From: an uncultured Prevotellaceae bacterium
GTDB taxonomy: Bacteria > Bacteroidota > Bacteroidia > Bacteroidales > Bacteroidaceae
DNA length: 13,230 nt
Reading direction: 5' to 3'
Assembly (NCBI GenBank): GCA_900315105.1
Contig: OMXX01000101.1
Location: 1 to 13,230, forward strand
The position numbers and the translations under genes are program-made. Shown here one piece after another: positions 1 to 8,015 of this stretch (the stretch's first letter is position 1; each line of letters begins with the position of its first letter). The notes under the pieces were generated by a model. That model had not been told where the DNA came from. It made no database searches and was given only the letters and a program-made list of their open reading frames with translations.

Positions 1-123
1 ATCATCGATAACTACGACGAGGAAACATAGATTTTGATAAGGGAATCAATATGGACGAGCTCGCCAAAAACATTATTATGCGGCGGGCTCTGGGGACTCA
101 AGGGACTATCGCCGAATAGTTAC
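1..123 (+). mobile_element. Possible right-hand tail of an upstream mobile element
   Basis: Frame 1 opens the window with nine codons (IIDNYDEET) and a TAG at 28-30, the possible C-terminus of a gene that begins outside the window. A short ORF at 51-119 follows (ATG to TAG, 22 residues) in noticeably more GC-rich DNA than what comes after. The stretch ends in GTTAC at 119-123; IS66-family elements typically begin GTAA and end TTAC, so this could be the right end of such an element. It does not match the left-end sequence seen at 13025, so it would be a different element. The base-composition change near 123 supports a boundary, but no transposase motif is visible and the call is tentative. 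Confidence 0.3.
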
Positions 124-169
124 TTGATATATAAGTATAGTGAATTTATCTTAAATGTACATTAAAAAC

Positions 170-200
170 TTTGGTTATAACAATAGAAATGCTACATTTG
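170..200 (+). promoter_or_regulatory. Bacteroides-type promoter for the 205-1715 gene trio
   Basis: TTTG at 170-173 and TACATTTG at 193-200 are separated by 19 bp. This matches the Bacteroidetes primary sigma consensus (-33 TTTG, 19-21 bp, -7 TANNTTTG) at every defined position. Transcription would be expected to start about at 204-208, practically on the ATG at 205, implying a leaderless or near-leaderless message. Confidence 0.75.
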
Positions 201-204
201 CAAT

Positions 205-816
205 ATGGAAAAAAGTAGAATTAGTATAGCTTACGTTGGAGTACTTTCTCCATCCAAAGAGAATCTTACCTTTGAACTCGACAATAAATTTTGCCGAGAT
301 CTCTTTGGTCAGCCCTATGATACAGTAAACGGAATGACTCCAGAAGGGTATGTTATCAGGATTGGAAGTAGACCATTCCCTCTTGTAGTTATTAATCCCC
401 TAAAGTTAATCATTAAGGCTGAGAGTATAGATAAGCTAACAGAATACATTTCGAAACTTTCTCTTTTATTCAAAGACTATAAGTTCATTGCCTATGGTAT
501 TAATTATGAATATGAAACAATAAATATGAAGGAGGATCCCAAGAAATGGCTTTGGGAAAAGTTCATAAAAGAGTCAATTTCAACTCCTAATGATTTTCAT
601 GTTTGTTCAGGTATAAAATTAAGTTATGGCCTTAACGAATCAGAACTTCTCAATATTGATATTGAGCCAAGAAATGGTGCAAACGGCTTATTCTTCTCTA
701 TTAATCATCATCATCAGATAGAAACTAAAGGGTTACCTTCTACGGATGAGATAAAAGATATAATAGACACTTCCTACCAATGTGTAGAAAAAGATTTCTT
801 TAATAACTTAATGTAA
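205..816 (+). CDS. Hypothetical protein, first gene of a three-gene module
   Basis: This 203-residue soluble protein has no signal peptide or membrane segment, and I do not recognise a family with confidence. The N-terminal half alternates beta-like segments (RISIAYVGVL, GYVIRIGSRPFPLVVINPLKLIIKA) with a helix. The C-terminal half carries a distinctive stretch, EPRNGANGLFFSINHHHQ, around residues 153-170, followed by a predicted helix. The overall pattern faintly recalls the TIGR04255 group of uncharacterised proteins, which is only an impression. The ATG at 205 is the only plausible start and sits directly below a strong promoter. The next gene begins 7 bp after its stop, so the three genes are probably one transcript. 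The function is unknown. Confidence 0.75.
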   Translation: MEKSRISIAYVGVLSPSKENLTFELDNKFCRDLFGQPYDTVNGMTPEGYVIRIGSRPFPLVVINPLKLIIKAESIDKLTEYISKLSLLFKDYKFIAYGINYEYETINMKEDPKKWLWEKFIKESISTPNDFHVCSGIKLSYGLNESELLNIDIEPRNGANGLFFSINHHHQIETKGLPSTDEIKDIIDTSYQCVEKDFFNNLM

Positions 817-823
817 GATCGTT

Positions 824-1162
824 ATGGGACAAATTGTTGATACGAATAGCAATAGTAATGTGCCAATGAGAAATACAATATGTATGGCAACATTGACAGT
901 GGCTATGGCTATGTTTTCATCAAATATTGGTGCTTCAAATGATAATTACACTTTTTTTGACACGGAAGCTTCTCAGGCTATTTATCCGGATACAAGGTCC
1001 GATAATATCAGAGGCATTGAAAATCAAAATATAGTGGACGTTATTTCTATCCCTGAAAAAAAGAACTATAGGGAAAGATACAAAAGAATTAGCCAGTCTG
1101 CCACTTTCAAGAGGGTATATCACAATAAATCTATAGGTGATGTTATTTCAGTAGAGAATTAA
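824..1162 (+). CDS. Small exported or membrane-anchored hypothetical protein
   Basis: This 112-residue protein has one N-terminal hydrophobic stretch, about residues 18-37 (ICMATLTVAMAMFSSNIGAS), and a polar, charged remainder. It could be a signal peptide or a single membrane anchor. If the internal ATG at 866 (MRNTICMATL) is the true start, the hydrophobic part becomes a typical short signal peptide with a positively charged first turn. The rest has no recognisable domain. It is packed between two soluble unknown proteins, with a 7-bp gap before it and a 1-bp gap after it. The arrangement (soluble, exported or membrane, soluble) suggests a small functional unit of unknown role. Confidence 0.65.
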   Translation: MGQIVDTNSNSNVPMRNTICMATLTVAMAMFSSNIGASNDNYTFFDTEASQAIYPDTRSDNIRGIENQNIVDVISIPEKKNYRERYKRISQSATFKRVYHNKSIGDVISVEN

Positions 1163-1163
1163 T

Positions 1164-1715
1164 ATGGAGTGGCTAGATAGTTATTCGGAGAAGATAACCC
1201 AAGGATGCATAATCGATGGTGTTGATTGGGGAATGGGAGATGACAACCCTTTGAGTATTGTGATAACGAATGCATGTGATTTTGAACATGGCAAATGTGG
1301 ATATGTGAATGTTCTGGCTTTAGAGCCAGCCGAAAGCGTAATTCGAGAAACTAAAGAATTTAAAGGTCTTGTTCAGAATGCTCAACAAGACCACACATTA
1401 ACAAGTAAACAATGGAAGAGTTTATCGAAATACTTAGATGATATAATCTGCAATAAGAATATCATCCGGTATTATTTTTTTGATACAGATCCTGTTATCA
1501 AAGCAGGTCTTCTTGTAGCAGATTTTCAACAAATCCGTTCTTTAGAGTATAGAGAAGAATCTCAATTTGAAATATTAGGTAAGATGAAATCTCCTTTTAT
1601 TGAACAATTGATGATACACTATATTTCTTATACAGGTAGGATCCCCTCTGATAGAGTGGATGAAAACCAAAAAGAATCCTACATCAATTTGCTCTCAGGA
1701 GATTTTCATAAATGA
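1164..1715 (+). CDS. Hypothetical protein, third gene of the module
   Basis: This 183-residue soluble protein is of a family I cannot name. The most conserved-looking portion is SIVITNACDFEHGKCGYVNVLAL (about residues 31-53): a beta strand, a Cys-Asp pair, then another strand. Further on are RYYFFDTDPV and LLVADFQQIRSL, which look like core beta strands, and a C-terminal helix with HYISYTGRIPSDRVD. The Asn-Ala-Cys-Asp motif might be a catalytic or metal site, but nothing in the sequence proves this. The ATG follows the upstream stop by one base, indicating translational coupling. No gene follows until 2010, so this appears to end the module. Confidence 0.7.
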   Translation: MEWLDSYSEKITQGCIIDGVDWGMGDDNPLSIVITNACDFEHGKCGYVNVLALEPAESVIRETKEFKGLVQNAQQDHTLTSKQWKSLSKYLDDIICNKNIIRYYFFDTDPVIKAGLLVADFQQIRSLEYREESQFEILGKMKSPFIEQLMIHYISYTGRIPSDRVDENQKESYINLLSGDFHK

Positions 1716-2009
1716 TAACCTGATTGATAAGAATACTTCTTTTCATTATAGAGAATGATATAAATATAAAGATGATAGGTCACTCTAAATAAATCGACAT
1801 ACGTCCAAAAATGACATATTGCATAAAGCCCTAATATCGTTACTTTACTCCTCTACTTATTATTTTCTCAGCCTAGCAGAAAACGGGATACTCGAAGAAC
1901 TCTGTTTAAAGGCTTAAGGCAACAATTGGAAGTTTACTATGTAACAGTATGTATAACATAAGCATACTTCTATTTCTAAGTGGAAAAATATTTAATTAAT
2001 AGACTTTAG
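1716..2009. other. Gene-free 294-bp spacer carrying an IS66-end remnant
   Basis: No ORF of credible length lies here on either strand. The stretch contains the degenerate IS66-type left end described separately (1797-1859). The remainder is AT-rich, with no clear terminator and no TTTG/TANNTTTG promoter pair that I can see. The promoter for the polysaccharide genes starting at 2010 should lie in or upstream of this spacer but does not match the consensus well enough to mark. Confidence 0.6.
1797..1859 (+). repeat. Decayed IS66-family left end (solo remnant)
   Basis: From CGTCCAAAAA at 1802 the sequence aligns base for base with the IS66-type left end at 13025-13088, with one single-base gap; by eye about four fifths of positions agree over roughly 60 bp. 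The outermost five bases (ACATA instead of GTAAG) and the promoter -7 box (TACTTTAC instead of TACTTTTG) have changed, and similarity stops just before the point where the intact copy's OrfA begins. There is no transposase gene behind it, so it is a relic or a non-autonomous end. Confidence 0.7.
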
Positions 2010-3134
2010 ATGAAAAAACGAATACAAATAGTCACATGGCTTGGTAATGGTAACTTTGGGACCTCTTTACAGTCTTATGCATTATACCATTTTCTAAGTA
2101 TAAAAGGCTATAATTGCAGCATATTAAGTTCTTTCAATTACAAACATTTCAGCCTTAAAGGCTATTTGAAGATGATTCTTTCCGCTGTGGGCATCATGAA
2201 GATTCGCGAGAGAAGGAAAATCAGAGAAGCAGCAGATTCAAGGAAGCTCATGAAACTGAGTGAATTCTTCGAAAATAATATAAGGCAGGAAGCAGTAAGC
2301 AATCCTTGGCAATATAAGAAGCTGCTCCGTAGTACAGATGTCTTCTGTGTTGGTAGCGATCAAGTATGGAATGCTTATTTCAATTTTTCACCATTCAACT
2401 TTCTTGACTTTGCAGGGAATGTAAAACGAATCTCTTATGCTTCTAGTATGGGGACAAAAGACTTTCCCGAAAAATACAAAGAGACTATTAAGAATCTACT
2501 TCTGAAATTCGCCCATATATCTCTAAGAGAAACGACAGGTAGAGAGGCTGTTTCGAGATTAACAGGTAGAAATGACATCAAAACGGTACTGGATCCGACT
2601 TTCTTGTTAACTGCTGAAGATTGGAGCTCTGTTGCCAAACAGTCTCAGATAGAGATATCAGTACCAAAGAACTACATGCTTGTTTATCTCATTGGTAACA
2701 ATGATAATTATCCTAAACAAGTACGTGAATTGCAGGAGAAAACCGGGATAGAAAACGTCATCATTATACCGGCTGTTGAGAATCCGAACTTTGAAATACA
2801 AGGCTCTATCGTTTACCGTGATGCTGCTGTTGCAGAATTTGTCAAGTTATTAAAGGATGCGACCTGGGTCTGTACGGATAGCTTCCATGCAACAGCATTG
2901 AGTATCAATTTCGGCAAGAATTTTACCGAATTCCTTAGATTCAAGGACTCTGATAAAGGCTCACAAAATAGTAGAATCTATGACGTGTTAGATACATTCA
3001 AGCTACAGAATAGATTGTATAATGAGATGCAAGAAATGTGGTCTAAGCCAATAGACTATAAAGAATCTCATGAAATATTGAATCATCTTAGGACGGATTC
3101 AACTGATTGGCTGATAAACGCAATTGAAGCATAG
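2010..3134 (+). CDS. Polysaccharide pyruvyl transferase family protein
   Basis: This 374-residue cytoplasmic enzyme belongs to the polysaccharide pyruvyl transferase family (PF04230), whose members add pyruvate ketals from phosphoenolpyruvate to sugars, or act as related transferases, during surface polysaccharide assembly. Visible signatures are the N-terminal GNGNFGTSLQSYALYHFL (about 12-29), VGSDQVWN (114-121), SYASSMG (142-148), SLRE (171-174), LDPTFLL (194-200) and CTDSFHATALSINFG (about 288-302), in the family's usual order and at normal length. It starts a run of polysaccharide genes: the flippase follows 35 bp later, then an FrhB-like reductase. In Bacteroidales capsule loci this transferase and an FrhB-like protein often occur together. 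The acceptor sugar cannot be read from the sequence. Confidence 0.92.
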   Translation: MKKRIQIVTWLGNGNFGTSLQSYALYHFLSIKGYNCSILSSFNYKHFSLKGYLKMILSAVGIMKIRERRKIREAADSRKLMKLSEFFENNIRQEAVSNPWQYKKLLRSTDVFCVGSDQVWNAYFNFSPFNFLDFAGNVKRISYASSMGTKDFPEKYKETIKNLLLKFAHISLRETTGREAVSRLTGRNDIKTVLDPTFLLTAEDWSSVAKQSQIEISVPKNYMLVYLIGNNDNYPKQVRELQEKTGIENVIIIPAVENPNFEIQGSIVYRDAAVAEFVKLLKDATWVCTDSFHATALSINFGKNFTEFLRFKDSDKGSQNSRIYDVLDTFKLQNRLYNEMQEMWSKPIDYKESHEILNHLRTDSTDWLINAIEA

Positions 3135-3169
3135 AAAGTAAGACTATATAAAATATACTAAAGTCATTT

Positions 3170-4687
3170 ATGGCTTCATTAAGAAATAATTATTACGTAA
3201 GTTCCTTCTTCTGGAGTACTGTTTCAAGGGTGCTTTCAGCAATAGTGGGATTTTTCACAGTTCCATTGTTGTTAGGGCTCTATGGAAAGGCAGAGTATGG
3301 AATATTGGCACTTGCTACATCATGTAACGGCTATATGCAGTTGCTTGACCTTGGCATGAATACTGGCTCCGTTAAATTCTTCTCACAGTGGAAAGCAGAA
3401 GGAAAGATAGACTTGATTCACAGAGTATCAGGTACGAACATGACATTCTATCTGATCATATCTGCCATCAATATACTATTACTTGTCCTACTAGCAGCCT
3501 TCGGAGAGCCATTGTTTAATATTACACATGAGCAATTTATCACCCTTCGGGAATGCTTGTTGATATTAGCTGTGTTCAACGTATTTAGTTGGGAGACTAC
3601 CCCTTTCCAACAACTACTACAGGCTGATAAGCAGATAGCTTTCACGATGAAGATGCAAACGTTTGGTAAACTCCTGCAATTAATATTGGTTCTGCTAACT
3701 GTGTACTTTAAGCTACGTTTGACCGTATACTTCTTCTTCCTTACAGGTATCGTTGCGATCCTACTGCTTCCCTATGCGTATAAATGTAGACATGACAAGT
3801 TGATTCTTGACCTTAAGCCAAAGACTTATTGGAAGGATTTCAAAGTAGTCATCTCGTTCAGTCTTGCATTATTTGCATTAGGCGTATTTCAAGCGACAGC
3901 TACCCAGTCAAGGCCAATCATTTTGAGTATGTTTTCAAATGATGGTGCAGGAACGGTTGCAGAGTTTAGAATTGTTGAAGTGTTCCCCTCTTTTGTTATT
4001 ATGCTTAGTGGCGTTTTCAGTGGAATCTTTCTGCCGAAAGCTGCTGAAATGGTAGCAAAAAATGATAGAAAGGCTATAGAGAATTTTGCGTATAAGTGGA
4101 CACGGCTAACAACTATAGTCGTAAATGTACTTTGTTTCCCTTTTATTATAGGTGCAAGTGATGCCTTAGCTGCTTATGTTGGACCCCAGTACAAGGATCT
4201 TTCTGTGTGGATGATTATTTGGATTTTGACCGTTCTATGGCAAATGCACACAACACCAGGCAATGCTCTTGTACTCTCATATGGAAAAACTAAGTTGCTT
4301 GTGATAGTGACTGCTGTCGATTGTATTATCTCAATAGCCCTTAATTGTGCATTAAGTAGATATTTGGGAGTTGGATCTGCGATTGTTGCATATTCTTTCT
4401 ATGTATTAATTATTATAGGGTTGTATTATGTATCATTCTATAAGAAGCTTTTGGGGCTAAGTAGAATGAAGTTGTTTATGGACTTCTTTGTCCCTACACT
4501 CATTGCAACGGCCTCACTGCTAATATGTTATTTAATCCCATTTGATAAAATTTCATTTTGGCACAATAACAGATTCTACTATTTGACTATGCTTGGAATC
4601 AAAGCAATATGCTGGTTTATCCCTTATGTAGTCATGATTTTTGCTTTTAAGCAACTCACTTTAAAAGAAATCAAAAATGCAAGGTAA
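3170..4687 (+). CDS. Wzx-type polysaccharide flippase
   Basis: This 505-residue integral membrane protein of the MOP superfamily (polysaccharide biosynthesis/O-antigen flippase type) would move lipid-linked repeat units across the inner membrane. Hydrophobic segments run along the whole length, roughly a dozen or more, for example residues 17-36, 88-112, 160-200, 225-245, 295-315 and 425-500. The N-terminus SSFFWSTVSRVLSAIVGFFTVPLLLGLYG has the usual first-helix pattern, with a positively charged cytoplasmic start and the conserved P-L-Y-G ending. The size is normal and the gene intact. Its last 11 bp overlap the start of the next gene, pointing to coupled translation. As usual for Wzx proteins, the substrate cannot be inferred. 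Confidence 0.9.
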   Translation: MASLRNNYYVSSFFWSTVSRVLSAIVGFFTVPLLLGLYGKAEYGILALATSCNGYMQLLDLGMNTGSVKFFSQWKAEGKIDLIHRVSGTNMTFYLIISAINILLLVLLAAFGEPLFNITHEQFITLRECLLILAVFNVFSWETTPFQQLLQADKQIAFTMKMQTFGKLLQLILVLLTVYFKLRLTVYFFFLTGIVAILLLPYAYKCRHDKLILDLKPKTYWKDFKVVISFSLALFALGVFQATATQSRPIILSMFSNDGAGTVAEFRIVEVFPSFVIMLSGVFSGIFLPKAAEMVAKNDRKAIENFAYKWTRLTTIVVNVLCFPFIIGASDALAAYVGPQYKDLSVWMIIWILTVLWQMHTTPGNALVLSYGKTKLLVIVTAVDCIISIALNCALSRYLGVGSAIVAYSFYVLIIIGLYYVSFYKKLLGLSRMKLFMDFFVPTLIATASLLICYLIPFDKISFWHNNRFYYLTMLGIKAICWFIPYVVMIFAFKQLTLKEIKNAR

Positions 4688-5942
4688 AGACATCTGCAAT
4701 TATTATAAGTGTACTGGATGTTATGCATGTGCGAACGTGTGCCCCAAAAAGTGTATAACTTTAGACAAAGACAGTTATGGCGAAATACACCCCGTTGTTG
4801 ATACACAGTTGTGTATAGATTGTAAGCTGTGCCAAAAAACTTGTCCTAATAATCGAAATCTGTCTTTCAACTATCCAGAGCATTGTTATGCAGCTTGGAT
4901 AACAGACGCGAATAAAAGAAAAATTTGTGCCTCAGGTGGAATAGGTACCGAGTTCTCTGAATACGTTATTAATCACGGTGGTGTGATTTTTGGTTCAAGG
5001 TATGATGAAAATTTGAATCCCATTATTACATGGACGGACCAAATAGCAGATCTTGAAAAGTTTAAGGGGTCAAGGTATGTCCAATCGGAAGTTGGAAATC
5101 ACACATTTCAACAAGTGAAAGAATTCCTTTCACAGGGGAAGAAAGTCCTATACATAGGAACTCCATGTCAAATAGCAGGTCTTTACGGGTTCCTAAAGAA
5201 ATCATATGAAAATCTAATCACTGTTGACTTAATCTGTCATGGTGTTTCTCCTTCTACATATCTGAAAGAGGAAGTTCAATATCTTTCTAGCAAATTCAAG
5301 CTTCATGATATATCAGATATACGTTTTAGGGGTAATGATGGGAATAATTTTCGTCTGACTTTATGGAATAAAGACAGACGAAAATTATTCCCAAGGAACA
5401 ATTATCGTCAAAAAATCTTCGATGAAGATTTTTTGGAAGATTGTTATCTAAAGGGATTTTTGAAAGGTGTATCTCTACGTGAAAATTGCTATTCTTGCAA
5501 TTATGCAAGACCTGAACGAATTTCGGATTTAACAATAGGTGACTTTATTGGTTTAGGAAGCAAAGAACCATTCCCTTATTCCAAAGCCAATGTATCGTCA
5601 ATTACAACTAATACACAAAAAGGGTATGAATTTCTGATGAAAGTTGCTGAAGGAAATGATGAGTTCAAAATAATAGAAAGGAATTACGAAGAGCGTTTGG
5701 CTTATCGTCCTTCTCTGATGGAACCGTTTAAACAAGATACGCGTAACCCTGAATTCAAGAAGAAATACAAGAAATATGGTTTTTCGAAAGCTATTCGATA
5801 TGTTCTTTATAAGGATATGTTGAAAGAGCATCATCATTTATTATTTCAACGCCTAATACCAATTTACCTATTAAAAAAAATCATTAAGAATATAATTGGA
5901 GAAAAACATTATTCATCACTTAAAGAAGTATTTGGTAGGTGA
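4677..5942 (+). CDS. FrhB-like (F420 hydrogenase beta subunit family) Fe-S reductase
   Basis: This 421-residue protein combines an N-terminal pair of 4Fe-4S ferredoxin motifs with the FrhB/FdhB N- and C-terminal domains (PF04422, PF04432). The cysteines are C12, C15, C18, C22-Pro and C46, C49, C52, C56-Pro, a textbook 2[4Fe-4S] arrangement. YIGTPCQIAGL, DLICHGVSPS and NCYSCNYARPERISDLTIGDF are characteristic of the family. In Bacteroidales these proteins sit in capsule and exopolysaccharide clusters beside pyruvyl transferases and are presumed to perform a redox step on a sugar or lipid carrier; the actual reaction is unproven. The start overlaps the flippase by 11 bp. The coding sequence contains two unusual perfect inverted repeats (5339-5393 and 5409-5435) yet remains open and full length. 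Confidence 0.9.
   Translation: MQGKDICNYYKCTGCYACANVCPKKCITLDKDSYGEIHPVVDTQLCIDCKLCQKTCPNNRNLSFNYPEHCYAAWITDANKRKICASGGIGTEFSEYVINHGGVIFGSRYDENLNPIITWTDQIADLEKFKGSRYVQSEVGNHTFQQVKEFLSQGKKVLYIGTPCQIAGLYGFLKKSYENLITVDLICHGVSPSTYLKEEVQYLSSKFKLHDISDIRFRGNDGNNFRLTLWNKDRRKLFPRNNYRQKIFDEDFLEDCYLKGFLKGVSLRENCYSCNYARPERISDLTIGDFIGLGSKEPFPYSKANVSSITTNTQKGYEFLMKVAEGNDEFKIIERNYEERLAYRPSLMEPFKQDTRNPEFKKKYKKYGFSKAIRYVLYKDMLKEHHHLLFQRLIPIYLLKKIIKNIIGEKHYSSLKEVFGR
5339..5393. repeat. Near-perfect 55-nt inverted repeat inside a coding sequence
   Basis: Bases 5339-5357 (ending ATTTTCGTCTG) are the exact reverse complement of 5375-5393 (starting CAGACGAAAAT): 19 bp without a mismatch. After a single A/A mismatch (5358/5374) the pairing continues for six more bases, CTTTAT at 5359-5364 with ATAAAG at 5368-5373, around a GGA loop. 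It covers about residues 221-239 of the FrhB-like protein (GNNFRLTLWNK to LFPRNN). Confidence 0.9.
5409..5435. repeat. 12-bp perfect inverted repeat, second intragenic hairpin
   Basis: CAAAAAATCTTC (5409-5420) and GAAGATTTTTTG (5424-5435) pair perfectly around GAT. It lies 15 bp after the larger hairpin in the same FrhB-like gene and encodes KIFDEDF. The T run lies inside the stem rather than after a GC-rich stem, so it is not a classical intrinsic terminator. Confidence 0.8.
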
Positions 5943-5968
5943 TTTTGTAAACTAATAACGGAATGTAA

Positions 5969-8014
5969 ATGACACAACTCAGCGCAAGCTTAAACGGCAG
6001 ATTAAGGAACACTAGCCTTCCTCAGAAGAGGTTTTTGTTTCCATTGTTCGAAGCTGTAGTCAATTCTATATATGGTATTGACGACAGAATAGAGAAGGAT
6101 AAGACTTTCTCACCAGATTCCGGCTATATCGAAGTCAAATTCATTAGAGACAGTCAAACATCTCTAAATGAAAAGGATAAAGGCTACTTAGAAAGAATAG
6201 TAATCTCAGACAACGGCATAGGTTTTACGGATGACAACTATAAGTCTTTCTGCACGTTGGATTCCATGTACCACGCATCAAAAGGGTGCAGAGGCATAGG
6301 CCGTCTGCTATGGCTCAAGGAATTTGTGGTTGTTAATGTTTCAAGCGTTTACAAAGGAGCAGGAAAATTACATAAGCGTTCATTCAAATTCTCTAATGAA
6401 GGTATTGAAAATGAGAAAGTAGATGACGTGGAAGGAGATGAACCACATACAGAGATTATATTGAGTTCCCCAAGAAAACTATATATTGACTTGTACAACA
6501 AACAATCTTTGGATAATATGTCCAAAGCATTATTTGAGCATCTGTTGTGGTTTTATATACGCAAAGGTGGCTGCCCTCGAATAAAACTTATTGATGGCAA
6601 GGATGAAGTTGACATGGACAATCTGTACGAAGAATATGCCATGAAGTCCGACAATCAAACATCAATAGATATTGATGGCCACACATTCAATTTGCTGCAC
6701 GTGAAGGTGAAAAAGACGGAAGACAAGAACCGCGTGTTCTATTGTGCAGGGAACCGTGTAGTAAGAATTGAAAAACTTAATATCACAGGACTCTACGAAT
6801 CACCACTAAAAGATGGTGAACAGAATTTCTACTATCAGTGCTATGTAACATCTAAATATCTTGACGATAATGTTTCTTCAGACAGATATTCCTTTATGAT
6901 TAATGAAAGCAAGGACAAAAACCAACAGGAACTGAAGTTTGAAGGCGACTTAGTTTTTGATGATATAATGGAGAGCGTGAATGCCAAGATAGAAGAGTTC
7001 TTGCAACCTTATCTGACTGAAAATATAGAACAGGGATTAATAAGAGTTGCCAACTATGTTGACACAAAGGCTCCCTACTATAAGCCTCTGTTAGGCAGCC
7101 TATCTGACAAGGATAAGAGCCTTAATCCGAATTCTACAGATAAGTCAATTGATTCGTATCTTCATACAAAACTTTATGAGCAAGAACACAGGCTTATAGA
7201 AGAAGGTCATGATGTTTTAGATGTTAGAGAACACGAGACAGACGAACAATATAAGGAAAGGGTAAAAGACTACTTTGACAGGGCTCAGAACCTTAAATCA
7301 TCAGATCTTGTAAGATATGTCATTCACAGAAAGATAATCCTAGAGTTCTTGGAAGACAGTCTCAGAAGAAAGGACGATGGAAAATATTCACGTGAGAACA
7401 GAGTGCATCAGATTATTATGCCAATGCATATGACCAGCGACGATGTTGATTCTGACAACAATAATCTCTGGCTCATTAATGATCGTTTGGTATTCCACCA
7501 TTATTTGGCTTCCGACAAGTCATTCAAATCCATGAAGATAACGGATTGCGACTCAAAAGAAAGACCGGACATAATATCAGAGTTTGTTTATGACAATCCG
7601 CTGGTGGTAGCTGAAGGCGAAAATCCCCCATTTGCATCATTCAGCATAATCGAGTTCAAGCGGCCTATGCGTGATGATTTCGAAGGTAACGAAAAAGGCA
7701 AGGATCCAATAAAACAATGCATGGACTATGTCAATTTGATTAGGGAATCGAAAGTTAAAGACAAACGAGGTCGAATTATAAGAATTAACGAGCAAATTCC
7801 GGCATATTGCTATATAATAAGCGATCTGACCTCTTCCCTTGAAAAAATATGTAAAGACAATGACTTTATAAGGACTTATGATAACTTAGGCTACTTTGGT
7901 TACAAGTCAATTTATCACATATATTTTGAGGTCATTTCTTTCGCCCAGCTTTTAAACGGTGCAAAAGAGCGCAATGCAGCATTCTTCGACAAACTTGGAA
8001 TATCACACAAATAA
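5969..8014 (+). CDS. GHKL-type ATPase fused to a probable PD-(D/E)XK nuclease
   Basis: This 681-residue soluble protein has a Bergerat-fold (HATPase_c_3-like) ATPase domain at the N-terminus: E28-AVV-N32 (N box), D81-NGIG85 (G1 box) and GCRGIGR (about 106-112, G2-like). The middle part holds further beta-rich sequence of Hsp90/MutL/MORC style and then a helical, charged linker. The C-terminal part contains P533-D534, then E562-F-K564 in SIIEFKRP, followed by QCMDYVNLI, a pattern that fits a PD-(D/E)XK nuclease core with its trailing helix. GHKL ATPase-nuclease fusions of this kind are known from anti-phage and restriction-related contexts, so a defence role is a reasonable inference, not shown here. 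It sits 26 bp after the FrhB-like gene and one base before the DUF5672 relic. No histidine-kinase phosphoacceptor domain is visible. Confidence 0.85.
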   Translation: MTQLSASLNGRLRNTSLPQKRFLFPLFEAVVNSIYGIDDRIEKDKTFSPDSGYIEVKFIRDSQTSLNEKDKGYLERIVISDNGIGFTDDNYKSFCTLDSMYHASKGCRGIGRLLWLKEFVVVNVSSVYKGAGKLHKRSFKFSNEGIENEKVDDVEGDEPHTEIILSSPRKLYIDLYNKQSLDNMSKALFEHLLWFYIRKGGCPRIKLIDGKDEVDMDNLYEEYAMKSDNQTSIDIDGHTFNLLHVKVKKTEDKNRVFYCAGNRVVRIEKLNITGLYESPLKDGEQNFYYQCYVTSKYLDDNVSSDRYSFMINESKDKNQQELKFEGDLVFDDIMESVNAKIEEFLQPYLTENIEQGLIRVANYVDTKAPYYKPLLGSLSDKDKSLNPNSTDKSIDSYLHTKLYEQEHRLIEEGHDVLDVREHETDEQYKERVKDYFDRAQNLKSSDLVRYVIHRKIILEFLEDSLRRKDDGKYSRENRVHQIIMPMHMTSDDVDSDNNNLWLINDRLVFHHYLASDKSFKSMKITDCDSKERPDIISEFVYDNPLVVAEGENPPFASFSIIEFKRPMRDDFEGNEKGKDPIKQCMDYVNLIRESKVKDKRGRIIRINEQIPAYCYIISDLTSSLEKICKDNDFIRTYDNLGYFGYKSIYHIYFEVISFAQLLNGAKERNAAFFDKLGISHK

Positions 8015-8015
8015 T

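Noticed and set aside
5409..5435. Intragenic hairpin as a rho-independent terminator
   Set aside because: The T run is part of the stem and the stem is AT-rich; the gene continues for another 500 bp.
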